Shown: positions 33,245 to 42,861, counted from the stretch's first letter. The stretch is DNA of 59,578 nt from an uncultured Clostridia bacterium (GCA_947631005.1 CANRJR010000010.1:1-59578); one strand, 5' to 3'. A program made the numbers and translations. The notes: generated by a model from the sequence alone, not told the origin.

Positions 33245-33273
33245 TTGCCAAATGTGCGCGCGAATGGTATAAT
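33245..33273 (+). promoter_or_regulatory. Promoter of the ECF S component-coaX unit
   Basis: TTGCCA, a 17-base spacer and TATAAT; predicted start near 33280. Confidence 0.85.
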
Positions 33274-33279
33274 GAGCAA

Positions 33280-33390
33280 TGGGTCGCCCGTTCGGGGCGG
33301 AACGGTACGCTCGACCGTATCCGCCGCAGGGTCTCCCAAATCTATTTTTCTGCGGATACTCCCGAAAGGGGAGATCCGATGGAGGTCATT
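33280..33390 (+). promoter_or_regulatory. Structured 5' leader with mutually exclusive hairpins
   Basis: A hairpin at 33297-33324 (GCGGA-ACGGT and ACCGT-A-TCCGC) competes with pairing of GTATCCGC (33317-33324) to GCGGATAC (33352-33359). GGGTCTCCC (33329-33337) can pair with GGGAGATCC (33369-33377), and CTCCC (33359-33363) with GGGAG (33369-33373). The last elements flank the ribosome binding site at 33381-33385. Known pantothenate-pathway leaders were not recognised, but could not be searched. Confidence 0.55.
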
Positions 33391-34089
33391 ATGAAACGCA
33401 GTCACCTTTTCTCTGCGAGAAACATTGCGTACTTTTCGGTGCTTCTCGCGCTGGTCGTCGTCTTGCAGACGTGCGGCGGGTTTTTCGTCATCAGCGGTAC
33501 GTCGTTGAGCTTCGTCCTCGTGCCCATCGTGCTCGGGTCGGTGTTGCTCGGACCGATCGCGGGGGGACTTCTCGGATTCGTGTTCGGGTTCATCGTGCTC
33601 ATGTACGGCGTGGCGGGAACAGATCCGTTCACCGCGACCCTCTTTGCCGATACCCCCGTCATGACGACGCTCATTTGCCTCGTAAAGGGGATCGCGGCGG
33701 GCGTCGTCCCCGGCGTCTTGTACCGCGCCCTGCGCCGCGTGAACGACTATGTTGCGATCATCGTCGCCGCGCTGTCCGCGCCCATCGTGAACACGGGTCT
33801 GTTCATCCTCGGCGCGTTCATGATCTCGGGAACGATCGGCGCAAATTTCACCGAATCGGGCAGCCTGTCCGAGGTCGCGTACTTCCTCTTCATCGGTTGC
33901 GCGGGGATCAACTTCCTCATCGAGTTTGCGATCAATCTCGTGCTCGCGCCCGCCCTGCACCGCGTCGTGGTCGTTGCAGAGCGGTATTACAGCGGAAAAA
34001 CTTCCAAAAAAGAGACGCCGCAGGCGGACGGGGAGACCGCGCAAAAAACGGACGGGGAAACCAACTGTAAATCGGAGAGCATTTCATGA
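33391..34089 (+). CDS. ECF transporter S component, probably pantothenate
   Basis: 232 residues from the ATG ten bases after the start of GGAGG; an earlier ATG at 33379 overlaps that site. About six membrane helices are present, with SFVLVPIVLGSVLLGPIAGG and GFVFGFIVLMYGVAGTDPF typical of S components. The C-terminal 40 residues are charged and disordered (KTSKKETPQADGETAQKT). The stop overlaps the start of coaX (pantothenate kinase), so uptake of pantothenate is the most likely job. No energizing module lies nearby. A structured leader precedes it. Confidence 0.85.
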   Translation: MKRSHLFSARNIAYFSVLLALVVVLQTCGGFFVISGTSLSFVLVPIVLGSVLLGPIAGGLLGFVFGFIVLMYGVAGTDPFTATLFADTPVMTTLICLVKGIAAGVVPGVLYRALRRVNDYVAIIVAALSAPIVNTGLFILGAFMISGTIGANFTESGSLSEVAYFLFIGCAGINFLIEFAINLVLAPALHRVVVVAERYYSGKTSKKETPQADGETAQKTDGETNCKSESIS

Positions 34090-34874
34090 TCCTTTGTATC
34101 GACGTCGGCAATACCAATATCAAATACGCGGTGTTCGACGGGGACACGCTCAAATCTTCGTTCCGCGTCGCGACCGACCTCAAACGCACGTCCGACGAAT
34201 ACGGCGTTCAGCTCGTGCAGATGCTGGCGTTCGGCGGCGTCGCCCCGCGCGACGTGACGGGGGGGATCTTCTCCTCGGTCGTGCCCTCGCTCGACTACAC
34301 CGTTGTGCGCATGCTCGACGTCTATTTCGGGATCGTGCCCAAGCAGATCGCCCCGGGGCTCAAAACGGGGCTGAAAATGCGCGCGGACAACGCCAAAGAG
34401 GTGGGCGCGGACCGCATCGTAAACAACGTGTCTGCCCTCAAAAAATACGGCGCGGGCAAGCCGATGATCATTGTGGATTTCGGCACGGCGACGACGTTTA
34501 ACGTGATCAGCGCGGAGGGAGAGTTCATCGGCGGCGTGATCGCCCCCGGGATCAAGGGTTCGCTCGACAGCCTCGTTTCGGGGACGGCGAAACTGCCCCG
34601 CGTGGAGATCGAAGCCCCCAAGAGCGTGATCGCGACGAACACCGTAACCAACATGCAGGCGGGCATCGTGTTCGGCTTTGCGGGGCTGGTGGAATACATT
34701 GTGAAAAAGATCAAGCGGGAGCTCGGATCGGGCGACGTGCGTACGATCGCGACGGGCGGCTTTTCCGAAACGATGGCGCGCGAAACGCACTGTATCGACG
34801 TCATCGATAAGATGCTCACGCTCGACGGCTTGAAATATTTATACGATTTGAACAGTACGGAGGGAGAGGGATGA
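34086..34874 (+). CDS. coaX: Type III pantothenate kinase
   Basis: 262 residues. MILCIDVGNTNIKYAVFDGD carries the phosphate 1 motif, GADRIVNNVSALKKYG the pantothenate and dimer region, and DFGTATTFNVI the phosphate 2 motif. CoaX phosphorylates pantothenate in the first step of coenzyme A synthesis; type III enzymes are not feedback-inhibited by CoA. The start overlaps the transporter stop (ATGA), and the stop overlaps the start of the homoserine dehydrogenase gene, so three genes are coupled. Confidence 0.95.
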   Translation: MILCIDVGNTNIKYAVFDGDTLKSSFRVATDLKRTSDEYGVQLVQMLAFGGVAPRDVTGGIFSSVVPSLDYTVVRMLDVYFGIVPKQIAPGLKTGLKMRADNAKEVGADRIVNNVSALKKYGAGKPMIIVDFGTATTFNVISAEGEFIGGVIAPGIKGSLDSLVSGTAKLPRVEIEAPKSVIATNTVTNMQAGIVFGFAGLVEYIVKKIKRELGSGDVRTIATGGFSETMARETHCIDVIDKMLTLDGLKYLYDLNSTEGEG

Positions 34875-36145
34875 AACGAGTCGGGATCGCGATCCTCGGT
34901 TTGGGGGTCGTCGGAGGAGGAGCGTACCGCATCCTCACGGAGCATGCGGAATTCTTCAAAAAGACGCAGGAGGTGGAGCTGTTCGTCCAAAGCGCGCTTG
35001 AATGCAACAGGGAACGCGCGTCCGCGCTCGGCTTCCCGCAGGAGAAACTCGCCTCCAACATCGCGGAGATCGTGTCCGATCCCGACGTGCAGATCGTCGT
35101 AGAGGCGATCGGCGGCATCGAAGCGGCGAAAGAATATGTGCTCGCCGCGCTTCATGCGGGCAAGACGGTCGTCACCTCCAACAAGGAGCTCTACGCCAAA
35201 TTTTCGCACGAGCTCGAACGCGCGGCGAAACAGCACAACGCGGGGCTCTATTTCGAAGCGAGCTGCGTCGGCGGCGTGCCCATCATCCGCACCCTGCTCG
35301 ACGGCGTGCAGTCCAACAAAGTCTCCTCGCTCATGGGGATCATCAACGGCACGACCAATTACATTCTCACCAAGATGTCGGAGGGGATGGAGTACGGACA
35401 GGCACTGTGCGAGGCGCAGGCGCACGGGTACGCGGAATCCGACCCCACGGCGGACGTCGACGGGTTCGACGCCGCCTACAAGCTCTCCATTCTCGCCTCG
35501 CTCGCCTTCCATACCAAGATCCCGTTCGCCAAGGTATTCCGCGAGGGGATCGCCAAGATCTCGTTGGAGGACGTTGCGGACGGCGAAGCACTCGGATATC
35601 GCCTCAAACTTCTCGCGATCGCCAAAGATACGCCCGCGGGCGTCGAGGTGCGCGTCCATCCCACCTTTGTCAAAAAGGAGCACCCGCTCGCGTCCGTCGA
35701 GAAGAACTTCAACGCCGTGTTCCTCACGGGCGACGCCGTGGGGGAGATCATGCTCTACGGCAAGGGGGCGGGCTCGCTTCCGACGGGGAGCGCGATTGTC
35801 AGCGACGTCATCTTTGCCGCCACGCATGTCGACAACCACTATTCCACCTTTAAGAATACGGCTTCGGCGGCGCAAGACGTAAAATTCATCACCGACTTTT
35901 CGAGCGCGTACTACCTCCGTCTCACCGTGGACGACGTCCCGGGGATGCTCGCGAAGATCGCGGCGGTGTTCGGGAAACAGGGCATTTCCATCGTCGAACT
36001 CATCCAGCGGTCGGCTTGCGCGGGGAAGGCGACGCTCGTTGCCGTCACCCACGAGACGCACGAGAACGCCATTAAAAATTCGGTTGCGAAATTCGAAACC
36101 ATGGAAACGGTGAAAGTGGAATCCGTTCTGCGCGTCGCGCTTTGA
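34871..36145 (+). CDS. hom: Homoserine dehydrogenase
   Basis: 424 residues. The N-terminal nucleotide-binding loop is LGLGVVGGGAYRIL, the catalytic domain contains GIINGTTNYILTKM and the signature ADVDGFDAAYKLSIL, and a C-terminal ACT domain (about residues 345-424, YYLRLTVDDVPGMLAKIAAV) gives allosteric control, commonly by threonine. The enzyme reduces aspartate semialdehyde to homoserine for threonine and methionine. It overlaps coaX by four bases. A hairpin follows directly. Confidence 0.96.
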   Translation: MKRVGIAILGLGVVGGGAYRILTEHAEFFKKTQEVELFVQSALECNRERASALGFPQEKLASNIAEIVSDPDVQIVVEAIGGIEAAKEYVLAALHAGKTVVTSNKELYAKFSHELERAAKQHNAGLYFEASCVGGVPIIRTLLDGVQSNKVSSLMGIINGTTNYILTKMSEGMEYGQALCEAQAHGYAESDPTADVDGFDAAYKLSILASLAFHTKIPFAKVFREGIAKISLEDVADGEALGYRLKLLAIAKDTPAGVEVRVHPTFVKKEHPLASVEKNFNAVFLTGDAVGEIMLYGKGAGSLPTGSAIVSDVIFAATHVDNHYSTFKNTASAAQDVKFITDFSSAYYLRLTVDDVPGMLAKIAAVFGKQGISIVELIQRSACAGKATLVAVTHETHENAIKNSVAKFETMETVKVESVLRVAL

Positions 36146-36148
36146 GGG

Positions 36149-36173
36149 ACGGGGGTGCAAGCCCCCGTTTTTG
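36149..36173 (+). terminator. Terminator after hom, overlapping the next gene start
   Basis: ACGGGGG-TGCAA-GCCCCCGT and TTTTT, ending three bases before the ATG at 36176. Confidence 0.75.
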
Positions 36174-36175
36174 AT

Positions 36176-37024
36176 ATGAAGGCTGTCATTCTCATCAATC
36201 CCTATCTCACGGAAGCCGAAGAAATGTACCAGCCGCGGCGCATTGCGGAGGAGCTCGAAGCCCGCGGCGTTGAAGTCCGCATCTTTCCCAACGTGCGGAC
36301 GGCGCGGGTCGGAGGAACGGGAAATGTCGATATATGTTGCGATTTTTGCGTCTATCTCGACAAAGACAAGTATGTTCCCCGCATTCTCGAAGCGCGGGGG
36401 ACGCGCCTTTTCAACCGCGCCGAAGCGGTTGAGATCTGCGACGACAAAATGCTCACCCACATCGCGCTCGACGGCGTTGTGCCCATGCCCGAAACGATCG
36501 CCGCGCCCCTTTGCTATAAGAGCGGCGCAGAGGTTTGGTTCGACGATTCGCTCGGCTATCCCGTCGTCGTAAAGGAATGTTACGGAAGTTTCGGCAAGCA
36601 GGTCTACCTCGCGCGAAACGAGGGGGAACTGCGCGCCGTTTTGAAGAATTTGCAATACAAGCCCCATCTCTTGCAGAAATTTATTTCGGAGAGTGCGGGC
36701 AGAGATCTTCGCCTGATTTGCGTGGGCGGCGAAACGGTCGCCGCGATGGAGCGGCGGTCGGACGGCGATTTCCGTTCCAACATCGGCTTGGGCGGGCACG
36801 GCACGCCGTACGAGGCGGACGGGCGGGCGCGCGAGATCGGCAGGACGGTCTCAAACGCCTTACATCTCGATTATTGCGGGATCGACCTGCTGTTCGGCAA
36901 AGACGGGTATCTCCTCTGCGAGGTCAATTCCAACGCCTTTTTCGGCGGGATTGAGCGGACGACGGGCGTAAACGTGGCGGGGAAATTCGCCGATCACATG
37001 CTCGCGGAGATGCGCCGAAGCTGA
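36176..37024 (+). CDS. RimK-family ATP-grasp protein
   Basis: 282 residues from ATG 36176. The central ATP-grasp motifs are visible: DKMLTHIAL, then YPVVVKECYGSFGKQVYLA (the ATP-binding lysine and glycine loop), HLLQKFISES, and a final GIDLLFGKDGYLLCEVNSNA with the metal-binding Glu-x-Asn. RimK-like ligases add amino acids to peptide or cofactor carboxylates. The substrate is unknown. The terminator leaves no ribosome binding site before this ATG; a GTG at 36155 preceded by GAGGGACGG is the alternative start and would add seven residues. Confidence 0.87.
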   Translation: MKAVILINPYLTEAEEMYQPRRIAEELEARGVEVRIFPNVRTARVGGTGNVDICCDFCVYLDKDKYVPRILEARGTRLFNRAEAVEICDDKMLTHIALDGVVPMPETIAAPLCYKSGAEVWFDDSLGYPVVVKECYGSFGKQVYLARNEGELRAVLKNLQYKPHLLQKFISESAGRDLRLICVGGETVAAMERRSDGDFRSNIGLGGHGTPYEADGRAREIGRTVSNALHLDYCGIDLLFGKDGYLLCEVNSNAFFGGIERTTGVNVAGKFADHMLAEMRRS

Positions 37025-37036
37025 AAAACCCGTATC

Positions 37037-37075
37037 AAAAACGCCCTCCGTGCCCATGGCACGGAGGGCGTTTTT
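37037..37075. terminator. Bidirectional terminator between the ATP-grasp gene and leuS
   Basis: ACGCCCTCCGTGCC and its complement with A5 and T5 flanks; usable from both strands. Confidence 0.9.
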
Positions 37076-37094
37076 GCAATATATGTGCACAAAT

Positions 37095-39539
37095 TCAGCC
37101 GACAATGAGGTTGACGAGGCGGTCGGGCACGACGACGCACCGCTTCAACGTCTTTCCCGCGAGCTTTTCCTGAACGGCGGGAATGGCGCGGACGCGCGCC
37201 TCGATCTCGTCGTTTGCGATCCCCGCGGGGATCATGGCTTTGCAGACGATCTTGCTGTTGATCTGCACGGCGTATTCCTTTTCGTCGAGCACGAGTTTTT
37301 CGGCGTCCTCCACGGGATAGGACTGTTCGAACACGAAGCCCTTGCCGCCGATCTGTTCCCAGAGCTCCTCGCAGAAGTGGGGAGCGCAGGGGGCGAGCAG
37401 GAGGACGAGATCTTTCGCCGTCGCCTTCAAAAGGGCGATATTTTTTTGCGGAAGCGCGTCGTATTTGGTGATCGCGTTCAAAAGTTCCATGAGCCGTGCG
37501 ATCGCCGTATTGAACGAGAACGCCTCCATATCTTTGGCAATGCGGCGGATCGCGGAATTGCGCGCGTAGTCGAGCGTCTTTTCCTCCGCGCCGTAGCTCT
37601 CCTCTTTGGGGGTCTTGTAGCCGTAAATTTTGAGCACGGTCTTTTCCACGCGGTCCATGAACCGCGCGATCGCCTTGATCCCGTCGTCGTTCCACGGTCC
37701 GCCCTCGGTATAGGAGAAGCCGAACATGAGATACAGGCGGAAGGCGTCCGCGCCGTATTCCGACACATAGTCGTCGGGGGAGACGATGTTGCCGTGCGAC
37801 TTGGACATACGGTTGCCGTCGGGACCGAGAATGACGCCCTGGTGGACGAGCCGCTTAAAGGGTTCGTCGAAATCGAGATAGCCGAGGTCGCGGAGGGCTT
37901 TGGTGAAGAAACGGGCGTAGAGCAGGTGCATGCACGCGTGTTCCGCGCCGCCCACATAGGTGTCGACGGGCAGCAGACGGTCGACCTCTTCGCGGTCGAA
38001 CGGTGCTTTGTCGTTGTGCGCGTCCGCATAGCGGAGGTAGTACCAGCTCGAACAGACGAACGTATCGAGGGTGTCGGGGTCGCGTTGCGCCTTGCCGCCG
38101 CATTTCGGGCAGGTCGTGCGCATAAATTTTTCGTGTTTTGCGAGGGGAGACTTCCCGTCGGGGCGAAATTCCACGTCGTAGGGCAGTTTTACGGGCAGAT
38201 CCTTTTCGGGAACGGGCACGTCGCCGCAGGACGGGCAGTGCACGACGGGAATGGGCGCGCCCCAATAGCGTTGGCGGGAAATGAGCCAATCGCGCAGGCG
38301 GTAGTTGACTTTCTTGCCGCCCTTGCCGAGTTTGGAGATATACGACGCGATCTCGTCGCGCGCCTCCTCGCCGAACAGCCCGTCGAAAGAGCGTCCGTCA
38401 AAGGAGAGCGAGCCGCGCACGATGCCGTCCTCGCAGAAAGGGAGCGTCGTCTCGCCGCCCTGTTTTTCGATGACTTTTTCGATGGGGAGACCGTATTTTG
38501 TCGCAAAGGCGAAGTCGCGCTCGTCGTGGGCGGGGACAGCCATCACCGCGCCCGTCCCGTAGGTCGCGAGAACGTAGTCGGCGAGGTAGATGGGGACGCG
38601 TTTGCCGTTGACGGGGTTGACGCAGTACGAACCCGTGAACACGCCCGTCTTTTCGCGGGTGGAGGAGAGGCGGTCGATCTCGTTGGCTTTGGACGCCATT
38701 TCGATATACGCCTCCACTTCCGCGCTCTGTTCGGGGGTGGTGAGCTTGCGCGCGAGGGGATGCTCGGGCGCGAGCACGACGTACGTCACGCCGAACACGG
38801 TATCGCAACGGGTGGTGAACACGCGGATCTCGTCGCCGCTCTCCGCGTCGAATACGATCTCGCACCCTGTCGACTTCCCGATCCAGTTGCGCTGCATGTT
38901 CTTGGTCTTTTCGGGCCAATCGAGGGAATCGAGCCCCGAGAGAAGCTCTTCCGCATAGTCGGTGATCTTAAAAAACCATTGCGTGAGGTTTTTGCGGACG
39001 ACTTCGGAGGAACAGCGTTCGCACCTGCCGCCCTCGACCTGCTCGTTCGCGAGCACCGTTTGGCAGGACGGACACCAATTTACGGGAGCTTCCTTGCGGT
39101 AGGCGAGCCCCTTTTTGTAGAGTTGGAGGAACATCCACTGCGTCCACTTGTAGTAGGATTCCTCGCAGGTCTTGATCTCCGCCGACCAATCGAACATCGC
39201 GCCCATCGCTTTGAGCTGGTTTTCCATGGTGGCAATGTTCTGCTCGGTGGAATCTTTGGGGTGGACGCCCGTTTTGATGGCGTAGTTTTCGGCGGGCAGA
39301 CCGAAGGCGTCGAAGCCCATCGGCTGGAATACGTTGTAGCCCTGCATGCGTTTGAACCGCGCGTAAGAATCGGTCGGACCGTAGTTGTACCAATGTCCAA
39401 CATGCAATTTTGCCCCCGACGGATAGGAGAACATTTCCAGAACATACAGTTTGGGCGCGTCTGACTTTTTGTCGAAGTTGTTGAGTTTCGCCTTTTCCCA
39501 ACGCTGTTGCCACTTTCGTTCGATGCTTTTGATATCCAT
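37095..39539 (-). CDS. leuS: Leucyl-tRNA synthetase
   Basis: 814 residues from the ATG at 39539, chosen for GAGGACAATTT upstream and the typical start [15 protein letters not shown]. The class I HIGH motif is [23 protein letters not shown] is RMSKSHGN, and the zinc-binding and CP1 editing insertions are present between them ([17 protein letters not shown] and the [10 protein letters not shown] finger). It charges tRNA-Leu and edits mischarged products. The gene is monocistronic with its own promoter at 39570-39598 and a bidirectional terminator. Confidence 0.97.
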   Translation of the reverse strand: MDIKSIERKWQQRWEKAKLNNFDKKSDAPKLYVLEMFSYPSGAKLHVGHWYNYGPTDSYARFKRMQGYNVFQPMGFDAFGLPAENYAIKTGVHPKDSTEQNIATMENQLKAMGAMFDWSAEIKTCEESYYKWTQWMFLQLYKKGLAYRKEAPVNWCPSCQTVLANEQVEGGRCERCSSEVVRKNLTQWFFKITDYAEELLSGLDSLDWPEKTKNMQRNWIGKSTGCEIVFDAESGDEIRVFTTRCDTVFGVTYVVLAPEHPLARKLTTPEQSAEVEAYIEMASKANEIDRLSSTREKTGVFTGSYCVNPVNGKRVPIYLADYVLATYGTGAVMAVPAHDERDFAFATKYGLPIEKVIEKQGGETTLPFCEDGIVRGSLSFDGRSFDGLFGEEARDEIASYISKLGKGGKKVNYRLRDWLISRQRYWGAPIPVVHCPSCGDVPVPEKDLPVKLPYDVEFRPDGKSPLAKHEKFMRTTCPKCGGKAQRDPDTLDTFVCSSWYYLRYADAHNDKAPFDREEVDRLLPVDTYVGGAEHACMHLLYARFFTKALRDLGYLDFDEPFKRLVHQGVILGPDGNRMSKSHGNIVSPDDYVSEYGADAFRLYLMFGFSYTEGGPWNDDGIKAIARFMDRVEKTVLKIYGYKTPKEESYGAEEKTLDYARNSAIRRIAKDMEAFSFNTAIARLMELLNAITKYDALPQKNIALLKATAKDLVLLLAPCAPHFCEELWEQIGGKGFVFEQSYPVEDAEKLVLDEKEYAVQINSKIVCKAMIPAGIANDEIEARVRAIPAVQEKLAGKTLKRCVVVPDRLVNLIVG

Positions 39540-39569
39540 AAATTGTCCTCGCGAGTTGTTCCGAGAGAA

Positions 39570-39598
39570 ATTGTACAATATTCCGCGGGAAAAGTCAA
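39570..39598 (-). promoter_or_regulatory. Promoter of leuS
   Basis: Minus-strand TTGACT, a 17-base spacer and TACAAT. No T-box is seen in the short leader. Confidence 0.8.
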
Positions 39599-39676
39599 GC
39601 AACCGCGCGGCGATTTCGGATTTTATTGATTTTTTGCGCCGTAAATAAATCGCAAAGATCGGCATACAATAAAGTC

Positions 39677-40360
39677 GTGGAAGAAATCACCGTTTCGGAG
39701 GGGAGCGCGCGAAGCTCCTATATCACCTATTTATATAACGCAGTCATGGGCAATGTGATCCGAACGGGCGGGACGGGGGAATTGCTGTTCGGCGACGACC
39801 GCACGGCACTGCGCCTCCGCGTGGACGGACAGGTGGGCGAGACCGTGCGGGAAAAGGTCGCCGAGATCATCGGCGTCGGCTATAAATACGCGTTTTTGCG
39901 CAAACAGCTCGGCGTTTGCCTTGGCATGCGGGAGAAAAAACTACTCTGCGCCGCCCTCATCGCCGCCGACTTCGAGGGCGATAAGGCGTATTTGCGCGAA
40001 CATATCCATGCGGACGGGGAGATCTGCATCGACGGGATCTACGCCTTTCGCCTCGGCGCGTTGCGTGAAAAATGGGCGCGCATCGTAAGCTACGTCCCCG
40101 AAGGCTTCTCCTCGTGCGACCTCAAAAAGTTCTGCGACTTTCTCGTGGGGGAGAGCCGCAACAAGATCTATCTCAAAGGGAACGTCGTGTTTGGCGAAAA
40201 TTTCGCGCCCCTGCGCCGCAGCCGCCTCACGGGGGAGGAGGACGTGATGACCGAGATCATTCTCTCGGACGCGGGATTCGTGTACTGCCTCGGGGAAGTG
40301 GAGGCGCAAGTGGGAGATTTTTTGCAAAAATATTATGCCGAGCGTGCGATATTTTCTTGA
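39677..40360 (+). CDS. Protein of unknown function upstream of thrS, possibly YtxC-like
   Basis: 227 residues if translation starts at GTG 39677, the first codon after a possible -10 box (TACAAT, 39665-39670). No ribosome binding site is seen, and ATG 39746 is an alternative start. The sequence is mixed alpha/beta with [20 protein letters not shown] at the N-terminus and [18 protein letters not shown] in the middle. Bacilli carry ytxC, a putative sporulation gene, just before thrS; the length and position are similar, but the sequence match is weak. Function is unassigned. Confidence 0.6.
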   Translation: MEEITVSEGSARSSYITYLYNAVMGNVIRTGGTGELLFGDDRTALRLRVDGQVGETVREKVAEIIGVGYKYAFLRKQLGVCLGMREKKLLCAALIAADFEGDKAYLREHIHADGEICIDGIYAFRLGALREKWARIVSYVPEGFSSCDLKKFCDFLVGESRNKIYLKGNVVFGENFAPLRRSRLTGEEDVMTEIILSDAGFVYCLGEVEAQVGDFLQKYYAERAIFS

Positions 40361-40385
40361 CAAAAGATATTGAACAAGCTACAAT
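40357..40385 (+). promoter_or_regulatory. Promoter of the thrS T-box leader
   Basis: TTGACA, a 17-base spacer and TACAAT. The -35 box overlaps the end of the upstream gene. Confidence 0.85.
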
Positions 40386-40391
40386 AGAAAG

Positions 40392-40589
40392 GACGGTGAC
40401 AAGTAGCCCCGCACGGACGTTTCCAGAGAGAAAACCCTCGGCTGAAAGGTTTTTATCGGACGGCGGAACGCGAAACCGCACCGCGTATGCAAACCGAATG
40501 AAGAGTGGCTTCGGCAATTAAGGTGGAACCGCGCGAGCATATCTTGCGTCCTTAAACTCCCGCAGAGGGGAATTTAAGGACGATTTTTT
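40392..40589 (+). ncRNA. T-box leader of thrS (specifier ACC, threonine)
   Basis: Stem I begins with AGGACGGTGACAAGTA; its AGTA motif faces GAA-ACC on the 3' side, giving specifier ACC (40475-40477), a threonine codon. The T-box bulge region AGGTGGAACCGCG is at 40521-40533. A terminator (CGTCCTTAAA stem and T6) closes the leader at 40547-40589. Uncharged tRNA-Thr would pair with both sites and favour the antiterminator. Confidence 0.93.
40547..40589 (+). terminator. T-box regulated terminator
   Basis: CGTCCTTAAA pairs with TTTAAGGACG, followed by ATTTTTT. The 5' arm lies right after the T-box sequence, as expected for attenuation. Confidence 0.9.
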
Positions 40590-40610
40590 GTTATTTCGGT
40601 GTTTGCGAAG

Positions 40611-40630
40611 TACTATGTCAGACATAATTA
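40611..40630. promoter_or_regulatory. Second TTATGTC-GACATAA-type palindrome
   Basis: TACTATGTCAGACATAATTA differs from a perfect palindrome by one base in the core. It lies between the T-box terminator and the thrS ribosome binding site and matches the site at 1810-1828. Confidence 0.45.
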
Positions 40631-40662
40631 AGAAAAAAATCCTCAAAAAAAGGAGAAAAACG

Positions 40663-42621
40663 ATGCATATTACATTGAAAAACGGCGACGTGCTCGCCGT
40701 GGAAGAGGGCACGACCGCGCTCGGCGCGGCGCAGGCGATCTCCGAGGGATTGGCGCGAAACGCCGTCGCCGCCAAGATCAACGGAACGCTTTGCGATCTT
40801 TCCGCGCTTTTGCGGGAGGGCGATTCGCTCGAAATCGTCACGCTGAAAGACGAAGAGGGGCTCGAAGTGTACCGTCATACTTGCGCGCACGTTTTGGCGC
40901 AGGCACTCAAATCCATCTATCCGACCTGTAAACTTGCGATCGGGCCCGTCATAGAAAACGGGTTCTATTACGACGTCGATTTCAAAACGCCCATCACGCT
41001 CGAAGATTTCCAAAAGATCGAGGCGGAGATGCAGAAGATCATCAAGAGCAACCTGCCCGTGGAGCGGTTCACTCTGCCGCGCGAGGAGGCGATCGCGCTC
41101 ATGAGCAAATATCACGAGAATTACAAGGTGGAAATCATTCAGGATCTACCCGAGGACGCGGAGATCTCGTTCTACAAGCAGGGCACGTTCACCGATCTCT
41201 GCCGCGGACCGCATCTTCCCTCGACGGGGAAGATCAAGGCGTTCAAGCTGGTCTCCATTGCGGGGGCGTATTGGCGGGGCGACGAAAAGAAGAAGATGCT
41301 CACCCGCATTTACGGAACGGCGTTTGCGAAGAAAGAGGAACTCGAAGCCTATTTACAGCGGCTCGAAGAGGCGAAGAAGCGCGACCACAACAAGCTCGGC
41401 AGGGATCTCGGCATCTTCATGACGAGCGACGTGGTGGGGCAGGGGCTTCCCATTCTCATGCCCAAAGGGGCGAAGATCTTGCAGATCCTCACCCGTTTCG
41501 TAGAGGACGAGGAGCAAAAGCGGGGCTTTATGGTCACCAAAACGCCCAATATGGCGAAGTCCGACCTCTATAAAATTTCGGGACATTGGTATCATTACCG
41601 CGACAAGATGTTCGTGCTCGGCGAGACGGACGACAAGGGCGAGCCGCTCAAAGAGGGGGAGGAGATCATGGCGTTGCGTCCCATGACCTGCCCGTTCCAA
41701 TATCAGATCTACAAAAACGGGTTGAAGTCGTACCGCGATCTTCCCTGCCGCTATTCGGAGACGGCGACCGAGTTCCGCAAAGAGGCATCGGGCGAGATGC
41801 ACGGGCTCATCCGCGTGCGGCAGTTCACCCTTTCGGACGGACATATCATCTGCACCAAAGAGCAGGTGGAGGAGGAATTCAAACGTTGCCTCGACCTTTC
41901 CTATTATATCCTCGACTGCCTCGGCTTGCGGCAAGACGTATCTTTCCGCTTCTCCAAGCGCGGCAAGGCGAAGTCGGATAAATATATCGACGACGACGAG
42001 GCGTGGAACAACACCGAGGCGATGATGAAAGTCATTTTGGACGACCTCGGGCTCGACTATGTGGAGGCGGACGACGAGGCGGCGTTCTACGGTCCGAAGC
42101 TCGACGTGCAGACGAAGAACGTATTCGGCAAGGAGGACACCCTCATCACCATTCAGATCGACTTTGCCGCGGGACATTCGTTCGGGATGGAATACGTCGA
42201 CGCGGACGGCGTGAAAAAGACGCCCTACGTCATTCACCGTTCGTCCATCGGCTGCTACGAGCGCACGCTCGCCATTCTCATCGAGAAGTACGCGGGCGCG
42301 TTCCCGCTCTGGTTCGCCCCCGAGCAGGTCAAGGTGCTTCCCGTCACCGACCGCGTGAGCGGGTATGCGAAACAGCTCGTGGAGGAGCTCGCCGCGCTCG
42401 GCATCCGCGCGAGTGCCGACTACCGCAACGAAAAGATCGGCAGAAAGATCTTCGACGCCGAGCAGGAGAAAGTTCCCTACAAGCTCGTCGTGGGGGACAA
42501 GGAAGTGGAGTCGGGTACGGTCTCCGTCCGCAAGCGCGGCGCGGGGGACGTCGGCACGATGGAAAAGGACGCCTTCTACGCGCTCGTCAAGGAAGAGAAC
42601 GACAAAAAGATCATTTTCTGA
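40663..42621 (+). CDS. thrS: Threonyl-tRNA synthetase
   Basis: 652 residues from ATG 40663 with AAGGAGAAAAACG upstream. The N-terminal TGS domain (MHITLKNGDVLAVEEGTTAL), the N2 editing domain (YRHTCAHVLAQALKSIYP) and the class II core (MRPMTCPFQYQIY-like ALRPMTCPF, the zinc-binding Cys-His-His set) are in the usual order, followed by the C-terminal anticodon domain (FPLWFAPEQVKVLPVTDR). Expression is controlled by the T-box leader. A GC-rich hairpin without a U-tract follows at 42643. Confidence 0.97.
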   Translation: MHITLKNGDVLAVEEGTTALGAAQAISEGLARNAVAAKINGTLCDLSALLREGDSLEIVTLKDEEGLEVYRHTCAHVLAQALKSIYPTCKLAIGPVIENGFYYDVDFKTPITLEDFQKIEAEMQKIIKSNLPVERFTLPREEAIALMSKYHENYKVEIIQDLPEDAEISFYKQGTFTDLCRGPHLPSTGKIKAFKLVSIAGAYWRGDEKKKMLTRIYGTAFAKKEELEAYLQRLEEAKKRDHNKLGRDLGIFMTSDVVGQGLPILMPKGAKILQILTRFVEDEEQKRGFMVTKTPNMAKSDLYKISGHWYHYRDKMFVLGETDDKGEPLKEGEEIMALRPMTCPFQYQIYKNGLKSYRDLPCRYSETATEFRKEASGEMHGLIRVRQFTLSDGHIICTKEQVEEEFKRCLDLSYYILDCLGLRQDVSFRFSKRGKAKSDKYIDDDEAWNNTEAMMKVILDDLGLDYVEADDEAAFYGPKLDVQTKNVFGKEDTLITIQIDFAAGHSFGMEYVDADGVKKTPYVIHRSSIGCYERTLAILIEKYAGAFPLWFAPEQVKVLPVTDRVSGYAKQLVEELAALGIRASADYRNEKIGRKIFDAEQEKVPYKLVVGDKEVESGTVSVRKRGAGDVGTMEKDAFYALVKEENDKKIIF

Positions 42622-42642
42622 TCCGTTCCGCTGAAAATGTTC

Positions 42643-42666
42643 GCGCCGCGGCAAATGCCGCGGCGC
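42643..42666 (+). terminator. Hairpin after thrS
   Basis: GCGCCGCGGCA-AA-TGCCGCGGCGC, a perfect 11-bp stem. No U-tract follows, so termination is uncertain. Confidence 0.5.
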
Positions 42667-42861
42667 AAAACGTTTCCCGTTTTTCGGCATTGTTAAAAAG
42701 CCGCGGGGCAAACCTCTCGCAAATCCGAATTGCCATAGGAGTTTGTGATCGTAAAACGTTGACAGGGGGGAATGTGTTAAAATGGAATTGTTTATCCCTT
42801 TTCGGCGGCGTCGGAACATGCCGAAAATCGTGTAAACGGTGAAAAAGCGAAGTCAAGCAAC

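Noticed and set aside
34322..36799. An 825-codon antisense frame across coaX, hom and the ATP-grasp gene
   Set aside because: It spans three well-supported genes on the other strand and has no family match that I recognise.
42643..42666. A standard intrinsic terminator after thrS
   Set aside because: The stem is perfect but no U-tract follows; it is listed only as a hairpin with uncertain effect.
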